A stretch of 64,000 nucleotides of DNA from JAITWN01 sp964388175 (GTDB lineage Bacteria > Pseudomonadota > Gammaproteobacteria > SZUA-140), in NCBI GenBank assembly GCA_964388175.1, contig CAYLYS010000003.1, positions 10,421 through 74,420 on the forward strand, given 5' to 3'. The notes below the pieces were generated by a model. The model searched no databases and had not been told where the DNA came from. It saw nothing but the letters and a program-made list of their open reading frames with translations. Shown here in pieces: positions 37,452 through 46,300 of this stretch (position 1 is the first letter of the stretch; the number at the start of each line of letters is the position of its first letter). The position numbers were made by a program, and so were the translations under genes.

Positions 37452-37796
37452 CTATGGTTTGAGCAACAGCGCCAGCAGTGCCAGCGCGATGACGGTTGCA
37501 GCGGTTCCGACCCAGGCGCGGGTAGCGCTCGCCGCGGTGAATACCCACAGCACCGCGATCAGCCAGACGGTGAAGCTGAACAGCATGGCGCCGTAGGTGG
37601 CCAGTTCATTGGGGCCGGGCAATATGCCGGTGATCACGGGCACGCTCAGGCCGGCGATCAGAAACCCGCCGACCGCGGCAGCCAGGACACGGGAAAAGAC
37701 CGCCCAGCGATGGCGCGCGCCATCGGACAAAGTGCGGGATCCGGGTATTTTCATCAGCGCCGGCATACCAGGCGCGCCTGCGCGTTTACTGTTCAT
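37452..37796 (-). CDS. DUF3649-like membrane protein
   Basis: A 114-residue protein with three hydrophobic segments in its C-terminal 75 residues (VLAAAVGGFLIAGL, FSFTVWLIAVLWVF, TVIALALLALLL). The core RHRWAVFSRVLAAAVGGF is like DUF3649 proteins, which accompany PepSY and TonB receptor genes in iron uptake loci. The start at 37796 lies inside the end of the binding-protein gene (11-base overlap); an ATG at 37754 is an alternative. Function unknown. Confidence 0.75.
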   Translation of the reverse strand: MNSKRAGAPGMPALMKIPGSRTLSDGARHRWAVFSRVLAAAVGGFLIAGLSVPVITGILPGPNELATYGAMLFSFTVWLIAVLWVFTAASATRAWVGTAATVIALALLALLLKP

Positions 37797-38865
37797 GCTG
37801 ATCGAATGCCGCCTGGATCTGCCGGATGCTCTGCTGCAGCAGACCCAGACCGCCGGCCATCAGGTACCAGGGGCCGTTCTGATCCAGATAAATCACTCGT
37901 CCTTGCTGCCATGCCTTGCTGTTGGCGATGGCGGGCGTGGCGGCCATCGCTTCCGCCGCCTTGGCATCGCCGAAGGCGGCATTGCGGTCGACCACGAACA
38001 GCCAGTCGGGTTCGCGCGCCATCACGTCGGCCAGGTACTTCGCTTCGGCTTGCTGGCGTGCTTTCTGCGCCGCTTCGGCGGCGGCCTTGGCGGCGGGATC
38101 GTTCTCGTCCACAGTGACAGCAGCCGGTGGCCGGCCGCTGCTCAGGCCGCCGGCGCCATCGGTCGGCGTCAGAACGGGGCGGATGCCGACCACGTCGTAG
38201 ATCAGGCCGAAGCGGGCGTCGAATTGCTGGGGCATGACGCGGTTGCCGACGGCGAACAGCACCAGCCCCGTACCCTGTTTGGCGGCGCTCTCGCGCAGTG
38301 CGCGCATGCTGGCCAGCAGTTCGTAGGCTTTCTCGCCCGCCTGCTTTTCCTGTCCGAAGGCCGCACCCAAGGTCAGGATGTTCTGCACCACGCTGTCGAC
38401 GAAGCTGGTGTTGCTGACCGACAGATCGATGGTGGGGGCGACCTCTTTCATGGTCTTGAATGCATTTTGGTCGGTGACGACGACGAGATCGGGCCCGAAC
38501 GCCTTGATCTGGGCGAGTTGGGAATTGCCTTCACTTTCCTGGGAGGAGCGGCCGCCGCCGCTGATCTTCACGTATTTGTCCTGGGCATATTGCTCGAGCA
38601 GATGTGCGGGCCAGCGCGTGGTCGAATCGCCGGCAGGCAGCGCGGGGACGGCCGCCGCTTCGATGCCGAGGGCATCCAGCGTATCCAGGGCGGCCAGGCC
38701 GAGGACGGCGACCTTCCTGGGTGTGGCCGGGATTTCGGTGGTGCCCTGGGCATGCGTGACCTGGCGTGCTTCGGCCGCGTGCAGGGAGGGGAAGGCGATG
38801 CCGCCCAGCAAGGCGATGCCCGCGGTCAGGGCCGCAGCAAGCGCGGGACGGGATGGAATAATCAT
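37786..38865 (-). CDS. periplasmic siderophore/heme substrate-binding protein
   Basis: FecB/BtuF-type class III binding protein of 359 residues. A signal peptide (IPSRPALAAALTAGIALLGG...LHAAEA) precedes a binding-protein domain beginning ATPRKVAVLGLAALDTLDALGIEA; the signature FGPDLVVVTDQNAF follows. A linker rich in Ala, Glu and Lys (about residues 255-285) lies before EPDWLFVVDRNAAFG. AGGAG before the ATG at 38865 supports the start; the longer frame upstream is a shadow. No ABC permease or ATPase gene is in the operon, so it must work with a transporter encoded elsewhere or with the PepSY reductase. Confidence 0.87.
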   Translation of the reverse strand: MIIPSRPALAAALTAGIALLGGIAFPSLHAAEARQVTHAQGTTEIPATPRKVAVLGLAALDTLDALGIEAAAVPALPAGDSTTRWPAHLLEQYAQDKYVKISGGGRSSQESEGNSQLAQIKAFGPDLVVVTDQNAFKTMKEVAPTIDLSVSNTSFVDSVVQNILTLGAAFGQEKQAGEKAYELLASMRALRESAAKQGTGLVLFAVGNRVMPQQFDARFGLIYDVVGIRPVLTPTDGAGGLSSGRPPAAVTVDENDPAAKAAAEAAQKARQQAEAKYLADVMAREPDWLFVVDRNAAFGDAKAAEAMAATPAIANSKAWQQGRVIYLDQNGPWYLMAGGLGLLQQSIRQIQAAFDQHEQ

Positions 38866-38911
38866 GGGAATGCTCCTGGGAGACGAGGTTGGGAATCTGG
38901 TGGACACGGGA

Positions 38912-40351
38912 TCAGCGCAGGGCGGCCAGCCACTGCAGGCGGCGGACGTCGCCGGTTTTGCCGCGCGGCGCCGGTATGGCCGAGCCGATGGCGGCCGCGG
39001 CCAGAATGGATCCGTTGAAAGGCGGATCCTGGCGGGCCAGCGCCGCATTGAGGCGCTGCGCGATTTCGCGGGTTGCGGCCGCGGCAGCGTCGTCTGGCAC
39101 GTGATCGGGGCGCAGGAACTGCAGCCATCCTGCCCAGGCCAGCATCTGCAGCGCCTGGCCGACGAATGCCGGCTGCTCCGCGTAAACGGGCAGGGCGGCC
39201 AGCTCGGCATGGCTGCGTGGGCCATCCTGCAATGCCGCGAGCAAGGGGGCGACGTCGGCCATCGGCAGCTTCACCGGGCCGATACGCGATTCGAGCGTCA
39301 GCGTGCCGCCGGTTGATACGCTGGTCGATACGCTGGTCGATACCGGGGCTGCGGGCGCGGCGGGCAGCAGGCAGACGCGCTGTGCCCGCTGCGCTGCGTG
39401 GTGTGCGTCGTCCGGCAGCAGATTGCCGTCGGGATGGCGGCGCTGATAGAGATCGCAGCGCTGGGTCTGGTAGCGCGCGAGATCCTTGAAAGTCTCTACC
39501 GCCGCCGCGTCGGCGCCGCCGCGGCGCAGTTCTTCCAGCAGGGCCAGCATGCCCGGAGGCAGTGACGCCGCATCGATATTTTCATGAGGTATGGCGCTGC
39601 CGGCGTATTCGCAGTCGGCGTTGGCGAAGTCCGCCATCACGTCGGCGACGTGCAGCACATCCCAGTGTTCGTTGAGGTACTCATGGGCGAGGAAAGCGGC
39701 GTTGACCTCGTCCAGGGCGCGATCGTCCTGCAGCGTGCGCGGATGCTCCTGGAAGTAGCCGGCGCCGGCGTCCGCCATGCGCTGCAGCAGGGACAGGCCG
39801 GAGCGGACCCTGTCAGTGCTGGACCCCGGCAGGTTTTGCGTGGCCATGCGCATCAGGCTGCGCGCGGCGGCGAACGAGGCCGAGCCGGGATGACTGAGAT
39901 AGGAAACGTAAAGCACACCGCCGGGTTTGAGCTTGCGCGCGGCAATGCCTTGTATGGCCGCTCTGGCAGCGGTGTCGATCCATGAATAGACGCCGTGCAT
40001 CACGAGGAAGTCACAGCGGGGAATCCGTTCGTCCGCAGCCGCAATCACCTGGTCGAAGTCCAGGCAGTGGAAGCCGGCATTGCAGATGCCGGTCGATTCG
40101 GCCAGCGCATTTGCCTGCTCGATGGCGGCGGCATTGATGTCGATGCCGATGAAGCGGCCGAGCGGATTGGTGGCGGCGGCCACCAGGGTACCCAGACCCG
40201 AACCGCATCCCAGCTCAAGCCAGGTATACGGTCGGGTCGGGTCAGGTATGCGACGGCCAAGGGCTGTGAGGACCGACGCCATCCACACCGGCATGGTTTC
40301 ACGGTGAAAATGCCGGGGATAGGCAACGTCGGTGATATAGCCCTTGTGCAT
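38912..40351 (-). CDS. class I SAM methyltransferase with regulatory domain
   Basis: Protein of 479 residues. The SAM-binding motif is TWLELGCGSGLGTL, followed by RFIGIDINAAAIEQA and the FLVMHGVYSWID segment. After the catalytic domain comes a region (about 215-300, YLNEHWDVLHVADVM) like the methyltransferase regulatory domain family PF10119, then a C-terminal winged-helix-like part. Rickettsial outer-membrane-protein lysine methyltransferases share this arrangement, so a protein target is possible. Three tandem 12-base repeats encode a TSVSTSVSTGG linker near residue 345. It lies 9 bases after the receptor gene, so the two are cotranscribed. Confidence 0.8.
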   Translation of the reverse strand: MHKGYITDVAYPRHFHRETMPVWMASVLTALGRRIPDPTRPYTWLELGCGSGLGTLVAAATNPLGRFIGIDINAAAIEQANALAESTGICNAGFHCLDFDQVIAAADERIPRCDFLVMHGVYSWIDTAARAAIQGIAARKLKPGGVLYVSYLSHPGSASFAAARSLMRMATQNLPGSSTDRVRSGLSLLQRMADAGAGYFQEHPRTLQDDRALDEVNAAFLAHEYLNEHWDVLHVADVMADFANADCEYAGSAIPHENIDAASLPPGMLALLEELRRGGADAAAVETFKDLARYQTQRCDLYQRRHPDGNLLPDDAHHAAQRAQRVCLLPAAPAAPVSTSVSTSVSTGGTLTLESRIGPVKLPMADVAPLLAALQDGPRSHAELAALPVYAEQPAFVGQALQMLAWAGWLQFLRPDHVPDDAAAAATREIAQRLNAALARQDPPFNGSILAAAAIGSAIPAPRGKTGDVRRLQWLAALR

Positions 40352-40360
40352 ATGCTGCCG

Positions 40361-42694
40361 TCAGAACGAGGCCGTGTAGGTGACGTAGTAGGCGCGCCCC
40401 GGTTCGTTATAGGTCAGCGCGCCGGCGCCCGTGGTGATCACCCGGTCTTCCAGCGGTCCGGCGGCGACGTTTGCCGATGCCAGGCGCGCGGCGCGCTTGA
40501 TCTCACGGTCGAACAGGTTGCTGACGCCGAAGCCGACACGATGGTGACGGTTGAATTCCCAGGTGCCGTTGAGCCCGACCAGTACGTAGGAAGGACGCTC
40601 GCGCACCGCAAGTCCGGTCATGGGATAACCGTGGTAGCTCACCGTGCGCGGCGTGCGGCGGCCGTAGAGCGTGCTCGTCAGCTGCATCGAAAAGCTTTCC
40701 GTGGTGCGCCAGAACAGCGAGCTGTTGAGTGTGTATTTCGGGATGATGGACAGTGGCTGGCCGGTTTCCGTGCTGTGGTTCTTCAGCATCCAGGTGATGT
40801 TGTTGTAGAACTTCAGCCGGTTTCCGTTCGTGCCGAGCAGCGGCACGTTGAAGCTGCCCTCGAAGCCTTCGACCAAGGCCTTGCCGCCGTTCTTCCACTG
40901 GAAGTTGGCGGGACTGTCTATCACGCCGTCTTCCAGGTCTGCCAGGAGATCCTGTATCGACACCGGGGAGTCCGCGACGATGCGGTTCTTGTAGTCGTTG
41001 CGGAAGTAAGCGAGGCTGCTGTCCCAGCCGTTCGGGCCGTTCCAGGCCACACCGATTTCCTTGTTGACGCTGGTTTCCGCATCCAGGTCGGGGTTGCCGC
41101 TGACGCCGCAATCGTAATCGTCGCCGCTGATCAGGCCCAGATCGTTGCCGTTGTACGGGCAGGCGCCGCCGAGATTAGACAGGTAGCTCGGCGCGGTCTG
41201 GTAGAGCGTGGGTGCCTTGAACACGCGCGCGATACCGCCCTTGAGAGAAAAACCGCCGCCGAGCTCATAGAAGGCATTGAAGCTGGGTGACCAGTTGTTG
41301 CCGAACTGGCTGTGATGATCGAAGCGGATGCCCGGGATCAGCATCAGCGACTGGCCGACGGCGATGCTGTCTTCCAGATAAAAGGCGATGGTGTCGTTTT
41401 TTATTTCGACGAAACCATCGCCGCCGGGTGTCGAACCGGCGCCACCGCCCGCATTCTGCAGCAGCGCATTGTTGTCGAGCAGTTTCGTGCTGCGGAACTC
41501 GATACCGGTGGTGAGGATCTGGTCGAGGCTGCCGAGGCTCAGCGGCGTGTTCAGCTCACCGTTGACGAAGTAGTTGTCCATGTCCGAGCGCTGCGTGTCG
41601 CCCTCGGTACCGCAGTTGGCCTCGCCCATGCCGCCCGCACCCTGGCGGCAGTTGATCGTGTCCGTGTTCTCGTACTGGAAGAGCAGGCGCGAACTGCCGA
41701 GGCTGTCCCACGTTCCGCGATGCGTCACAGCGGCATTGCGGCGATAGACGCGGCGGGTCTCGGCGCCTCTGTCGGCCCATTCCTGCATCAGGGCGCTGGG
41801 GGTGGTATTGGCCGCTTCGCCTGCGTAGATGTTGCCCTGGCGGCTGAAGCCGGCCTCGAATTCCACGACCTGGTCGGGCGTCAGATCCCAGCGCAGCAGG
41901 CCGGTGGCGTCGCGGTTGCGGCGGCCTTCGCGGCCGGCGATCCAGTTGGGGTCGCCTTCGTCGGTGACGCCGTTGATGGTGGGCTCGTCACCGTCGGTCT
42001 TGGCCGCACTGCCGTACAGGCGGAACGACAGATCGCCGACAATCGGGCCGGCGAGATTGAAGCCCAGGCGGCGCGTGCCGTTTCCTTCCAGTTCGTCTTC
42101 CGGCTTGCTGGCATAGGCGGTGATGGAGCCGGAGAAGTCGCCGGTGGGCTTCTTGGTGATGATGTTGATCACACCACCTGAAGCGCCGGAGCCGTAGCGC
42201 GCGGCGGCCGGGCCGCGGATGATCTCGATGCGCTCGATCTGGTCGGCCGGCACCCAGTTGGTGTCGCCACCGGTGTCGCGGTCGCCGGTGCGGCGCGTGA
42301 TGGCGCCCTGGCGCGACTGCACGGGTTTGCCGTCGATCAGGATCATGGTGTTTTCCGCACCCATGCCGCGGATGTCGATTTCGCGCTGATTGCCGTAGGC
42401 GCCGACCGAGCTGGCGCCGGAGAGGCTGATGCCGGGCTGGGTCATGAGGATCTCGGACAGATCGTTGGCGGGCGGACGATACTTGAGATCCTCTGCCGTG
42501 ATGATCGAAACGCCCAGCGACTGCTTGAGTTCCTCCTCGGCGGTGTTGACCACGCGGAGTGTGGACAGGGTGACTTCGGGCGTTTCGTCCGCTATCGCGT
42601 CGATAGTTTGCGCGGCTACGGGCAGCATGGGGGTCAGTACCAGGCCGAGGGCGGCAGCCATCGGCTTCAGGCGGAAGACGTGTTGTTCTCGCAC
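40361..42694 (-). CDS. TonB-dependent catecholate siderophore receptor (FepA/PfeA type)
   Basis: Outer-membrane receptor of 777 residues. A signal peptide ends at VAAQT. A possible TonB box lies in TLSTLRVV, then the plug domain LGVSIITAEDL, DIRGMGAENTMILIDGKPV and IERIEIIRGPAAARYGSGASGGVINIIT. The barrel contains NPDLDAETSVNKEIGVAW and FRNDYKNRIVA, very close to FepA and PfeA, and ends with aromatic F (YVTYTASF). The start is GTG with GGAGAG upstream. First gene of the iron operon; ligand probably ferric enterobactin or a relative. Confidence 0.93.
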   Translation of the reverse strand: MREQHVFRLKPMAAALGLVLTPMLPVAAQTIDAIADETPEVTLSTLRVVNTAEEELKQSLGVSIITAEDLKYRPPANDLSEILMTQPGISLSGASSVGAYGNQREIDIRGMGAENTMILIDGKPVQSRQGAITRRTGDRDTGGDTNWVPADQIERIEIIRGPAAARYGSGASGGVINIITKKPTGDFSGSITAYASKPEDELEGNGTRRLGFNLAGPIVGDLSFRLYGSAAKTDGDEPTINGVTDEGDPNWIAGREGRRNRDATGLLRWDLTPDQVVEFEAGFSRQGNIYAGEAANTTPSALMQEWADRGAETRRVYRRNAAVTHRGTWDSLGSSRLLFQYENTDTINCRQGAGGMGEANCGTEGDTQRSDMDNYFVNGELNTPLSLGSLDQILTTGIEFRSTKLLDNNALLQNAGGGAGSTPGGDGFVEIKNDTIAFYLEDSIAVGQSLMLIPGIRFDHHSQFGNNWSPSFNAFYELGGGFSLKGGIARVFKAPTLYQTAPSYLSNLGGACPYNGNDLGLISGDDYDCGVSGNPDLDAETSVNKEIGVAWNGPNGWDSSLAYFRNDYKNRIVADSPVSIQDLLADLEDGVIDSPANFQWKNGGKALVEGFEGSFNVPLLGTNGNRLKFYNNITWMLKNHSTETGQPLSIIPKYTLNSSLFWRTTESFSMQLTSTLYGRRTPRTVSYHGYPMTGLAVRERPSYVLVGLNGTWEFNRHHRVGFGVSNLFDREIKRAARLASANVAAGPLEDRVITTGAGALTYNEPGRAYYVTYTASF

Positions 42695-43382
42695 AGAAAT
42701 ACTCTCCAGTAAGATTTTTAATAGTAGGTATGCGTTCGGGGCGCTCGCCGTGCATGAGGCCGGCGAGCAACACTCGACAAGGGCCCTCAGCGCGGGAGGC
42801 CTTCACCCGACTTCACGGAGTCGATGCTGTTGCGAATCATACCCATTCACATTCGCCGGAATATTTCAGCCTGTTACAGGGCAAGGGCGGATGTCGTGGG
42901 ATACGGTCGGTGGGCGGCTCTCTTGCTGGCGTTGAGGGGAGAGAGACGGGATGCTGGCGTTATGGCGCCGCGGTATCGGTGCTCTTCATATGATCTGCGC
43001 CGACATCTTGGGGATGCGTTCGCGGCTCAGGTAGGGGATCCCGGCGCATCTTGTTGAAGTTTCTTTTCTGCATGAGAGACAACTGTTGCATGACACTGCA
43101 ACATTGCTCTGCCCTGGCAAAGCCAATGCTAAGCAGCAGTGCTGCAAAGTGAAGCACGTGCTATCTTGATACGAGCAGTTTTTGCATTGATGGAATAGCT
43201 GTCGTAGCCGCACCGCTTTTTATATTCGATCGTTTTATCTCGCGCTCGACCAGTACCCTGAAGGAGACGACTGAGCAATTGGTGTAAGTTCGGTTTTCGA
43301 CGATAGCCATACTGGTTCTGGCCGTCAGCCAAAGCCAGTTGGTGGCGCATCTCCTATATCTGCAGATGGTCGTGAATCGGAA
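42695..43382 (+). other. 688-base divergent intergenic region
   Basis: Lies between the iron operon (leftward) and the hybrid kinase (rightward). No gene is supported. It holds a Fur-box-like palindrome (42832-42856) and a perfect TGTTGCA-TGACAC-TGCAACA palindrome at 43084-43103. Base composition is lower in GC than the flanking genes, especially 43080-43380. Confidence 0.4.
42832..42856 (-). promoter_or_regulatory. possible Fur operator of the iron operon
   Basis: Read toward the receptor gene: GCGAATGTGAATGGGTATGA then TTCGC. The outer six bases are a perfect inverted repeat (GCGAAT/ATTCGC) and the inside carries GAATG-type triplets as in Fur boxes, but the inner half-sites match poorly. 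It is 138 bases before the receptor start. Confidence 0.3.
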
Positions 43383-46300
43383 ATGCCGGAAAATCCTCGC
43401 ATGGGTATCGCTATAAACGAACCGACGCTCTATGTCGGAGTCGGTGCTTCGGCGGGTGGGCTGGATGCCTGCGGGGAGCTGCTGGCGGCTGTGCCGGCCG
43501 ATACCGGCATGGCATTCATTCTCGTATTGCATCTGGACCCGACGCGTACGAGCCATCTCGCGCAGATTCTGCAGCAACACGCCTCAAATCTGACGATCGT
43601 GCAGGCCGAGGGCACGACCCGGCTTGAGCGCGATCACGTCTATGTGATTGCACCGAACTCCAAGCTGCATCTCGTCGATGGCATGCTGGAGGTCGATCCG
43701 CTCGCCGAGGACGAGGCGCGCGGCCAACTCGTGGATTATCTGTTCTCGTCGCTCGCCGAAGCGCAACGCACGCGCGCGGTCGGCGTTGTCCTCTCGGGAG
43801 CGGGGCATGACGGCACCGAAGGGCTCGGACGGATCAAGGCGGCGGGCGGGTTGACCATTGCCCAGGCGCCGGTTACCGCCGGATCGACCGGCATGCCGTC
43901 GTCCGCGATCAATGCCGGCGTCGATGCGGTGCTCGCGCCGGATGCGATTCCGGCGGCTCTCATCGCGTTCGCCGAGCATGGCGTGCGGCCGTTGCCGCGG
44001 CACGCGGAGGATGGAAACGACGGGCCGGGCGGTGCACGCGATCAGATGATCGGCTTTGCGAGCATTCTGCATCAGATCGGTACGATGGCGGATATCGATT
44101 TTGACGATTACAAGCCCGGTACGCTGCAGCGCCGGGCCCTGCGTCGCATGAACCTTAAAGGTATCGAGACGTGGGATGACTATGCGCATTACCTGGGCGA
44201 TAACCCCGACGAACTCGATGCGCTCTATCGTGATGTGATGATAGGCGTGACCGAATTCTTCCGTGAGCCCGCGGTTTGGGAGCGGCTTGCGGCGGAACTG
44301 CCGGCCCTGCTGGAGAGCCGGGGTGAGCCAGGAGCGCGCGCCTGGGTGGCGGGCTGCGCCACCGGCGAAGAAGCCTACAGTCTGGCGATGATATTGTTCG
44401 AGCAGTTGCCGGAGAAAGATCGCGGAAAGATACAAATCTATGCGACGGATATCAACGAACACGCCTTGGCCATCGCGCGTCGCGGCATTTATGCAGCCGA
44501 GGCGCTGCAAGGTGTTTCTCATGAGCGGCGCGAGCAGCATTTCAAGCACCACGACGGGCAGTTCAAGGTTGGCGATTGCCTGCGCAGCTGCGTGTCCTTC
44601 GCGCCGCACAATGTGCTGAGCGATCCGCCGTTCTCCAGAATGGATATCGTGTCCTGCCGCAATCTGCTGATTTATCTGAAGCCACAGGCACATGACCGAC
44701 TCCTGAAGAGCCTGCACTTCGCGCTCCGGCCAGGCGGCTTGCTCGTGCTCGGTCGCGCCGAGACGCTGGGTCGTCAAACCCGATTGTTCGATGAGATCTC
44801 CAAACCTCAGAACATCTTCCGATCGCGCGCGATCCCGCAGCACGAGCGCTTTCGCGTTGATCCGCGGACGAGGGAGCATAGCCACGGTATCAGGCAGGCG
44901 GTGCCGCTGCCGCTGGTAATCCCGGCCCACCTGCGCGAATCGGCACCGGATCGCCGTATCGATCAGTTTGTGCTGCGCCAGCACACGCCGGCCTGTGTCG
45001 TGATCAATGCCGATTTCGAGATTCGGAGTTTCTACGGTCAGACCCAGCCTTATCTCGCGCCGCCGACCGGAGAATCGCACCAGGATCTGCTGGCCTGGAT
45101 GCGGCCCGGATTCTACATACGATTGCGTTCCGCACTTAAGCAGGTGGCGGAAAGCGGTGAACCGCTGGTCGTGGAGGGGCAGATCGATCGTGACGGCGAG
45201 ATCCGTCATGTGCAATGCGCGATCGAGCAGATCCCGCCGGTCGTCAACGCCGAAGGGATGCTGTTGGTGACCTTCCAGGACATCGGCGCCTCCACGCCCA
45301 GGAAAATCGATCCGGCAGCGGCGCATGAGCCGCTCGTGCATGAGCTCGAAATGGAGCTGATCGCAACGCGACGCGAACTGCAAAGCACGATCGAGCAACT
45401 CGACGTGGCAGGCGAGGGCTATCGCGCGAGCCACGAGGAATTGATGTCGCTCAACGAAGAGCTGCAATCGAGCAACGAGGAGCTCGAGGCCTCGAAGGAG
45501 GAGCTCGAAGCGCTCAACGAGGAAATGAATACGATCAACCGGGAGCTCGAGGAGAAGAACGGCGAGTTGCGGGTGGCGAACAATGATCTGAATACGCTGT
45601 TTCTCAGCACGGGGATTCCGACCGTGTTTCTTGACCGCGAGTTGAAGGTGAGGCGTTTCACGCCGACCGCGACGACAGTCATGCATCTGGTGCCATCCGA
45701 CATCGCCCGCTCGATCGAGCATGTCAAGGAGCGTGTGGGCGATGGGCATACCGCCGACAAAAGCCGACAGGTGCTCAGAACGGCTGAACCGGATACCACC
45801 GAGGTTTGGAGTGAGGGTGGCGAGCGCTGTTATGTGCGCAGTATCCTGCCCTATCGTTCCGAGGAGGGGACGCTCGACGGCGTCTGCATCACTTTTTCCG
45901 ATGTGACCGAACAAAAGACCGTGGCGCAGGCAAATGAAGCCGCGCTCGCCTATTCGGAGGCGATCATTGAGGTTGTTCGTACCCCCTTGCTGATTCTCGA
46001 TCGGGAGCGGCGGATTTTGTCGGTCAACAGAGCGTTGCAGCTGGCCTACGGTGTCGGCCCGGAACTGCTGGGCAGCTCGCTGACGCAGGCGCAGGATCAG
46101 CCCTGGAATGTATCGGCGATCGATGACGCGGTGGCGGCGGTGTCGTCGGGAGGCGGCGAGGTCAAGGATCTCGAGGTTGTGGTCCACGATAGAACGATCC
46201 TCGTCAATGTGCGTCTGGTGCATAGCAGGGCTGGCGAAGACCGGATTCTGCTGTCATTCGAGGATGCCACGCAGCAGCGCGAATTTCAGCGCCGCTCCGA

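Noticed and set aside
43584..46223. 879-codon minus-strand frame
   Set aside because: Antisense of the CheB-CheR hybrid kinase, whose domain order is unambiguous.
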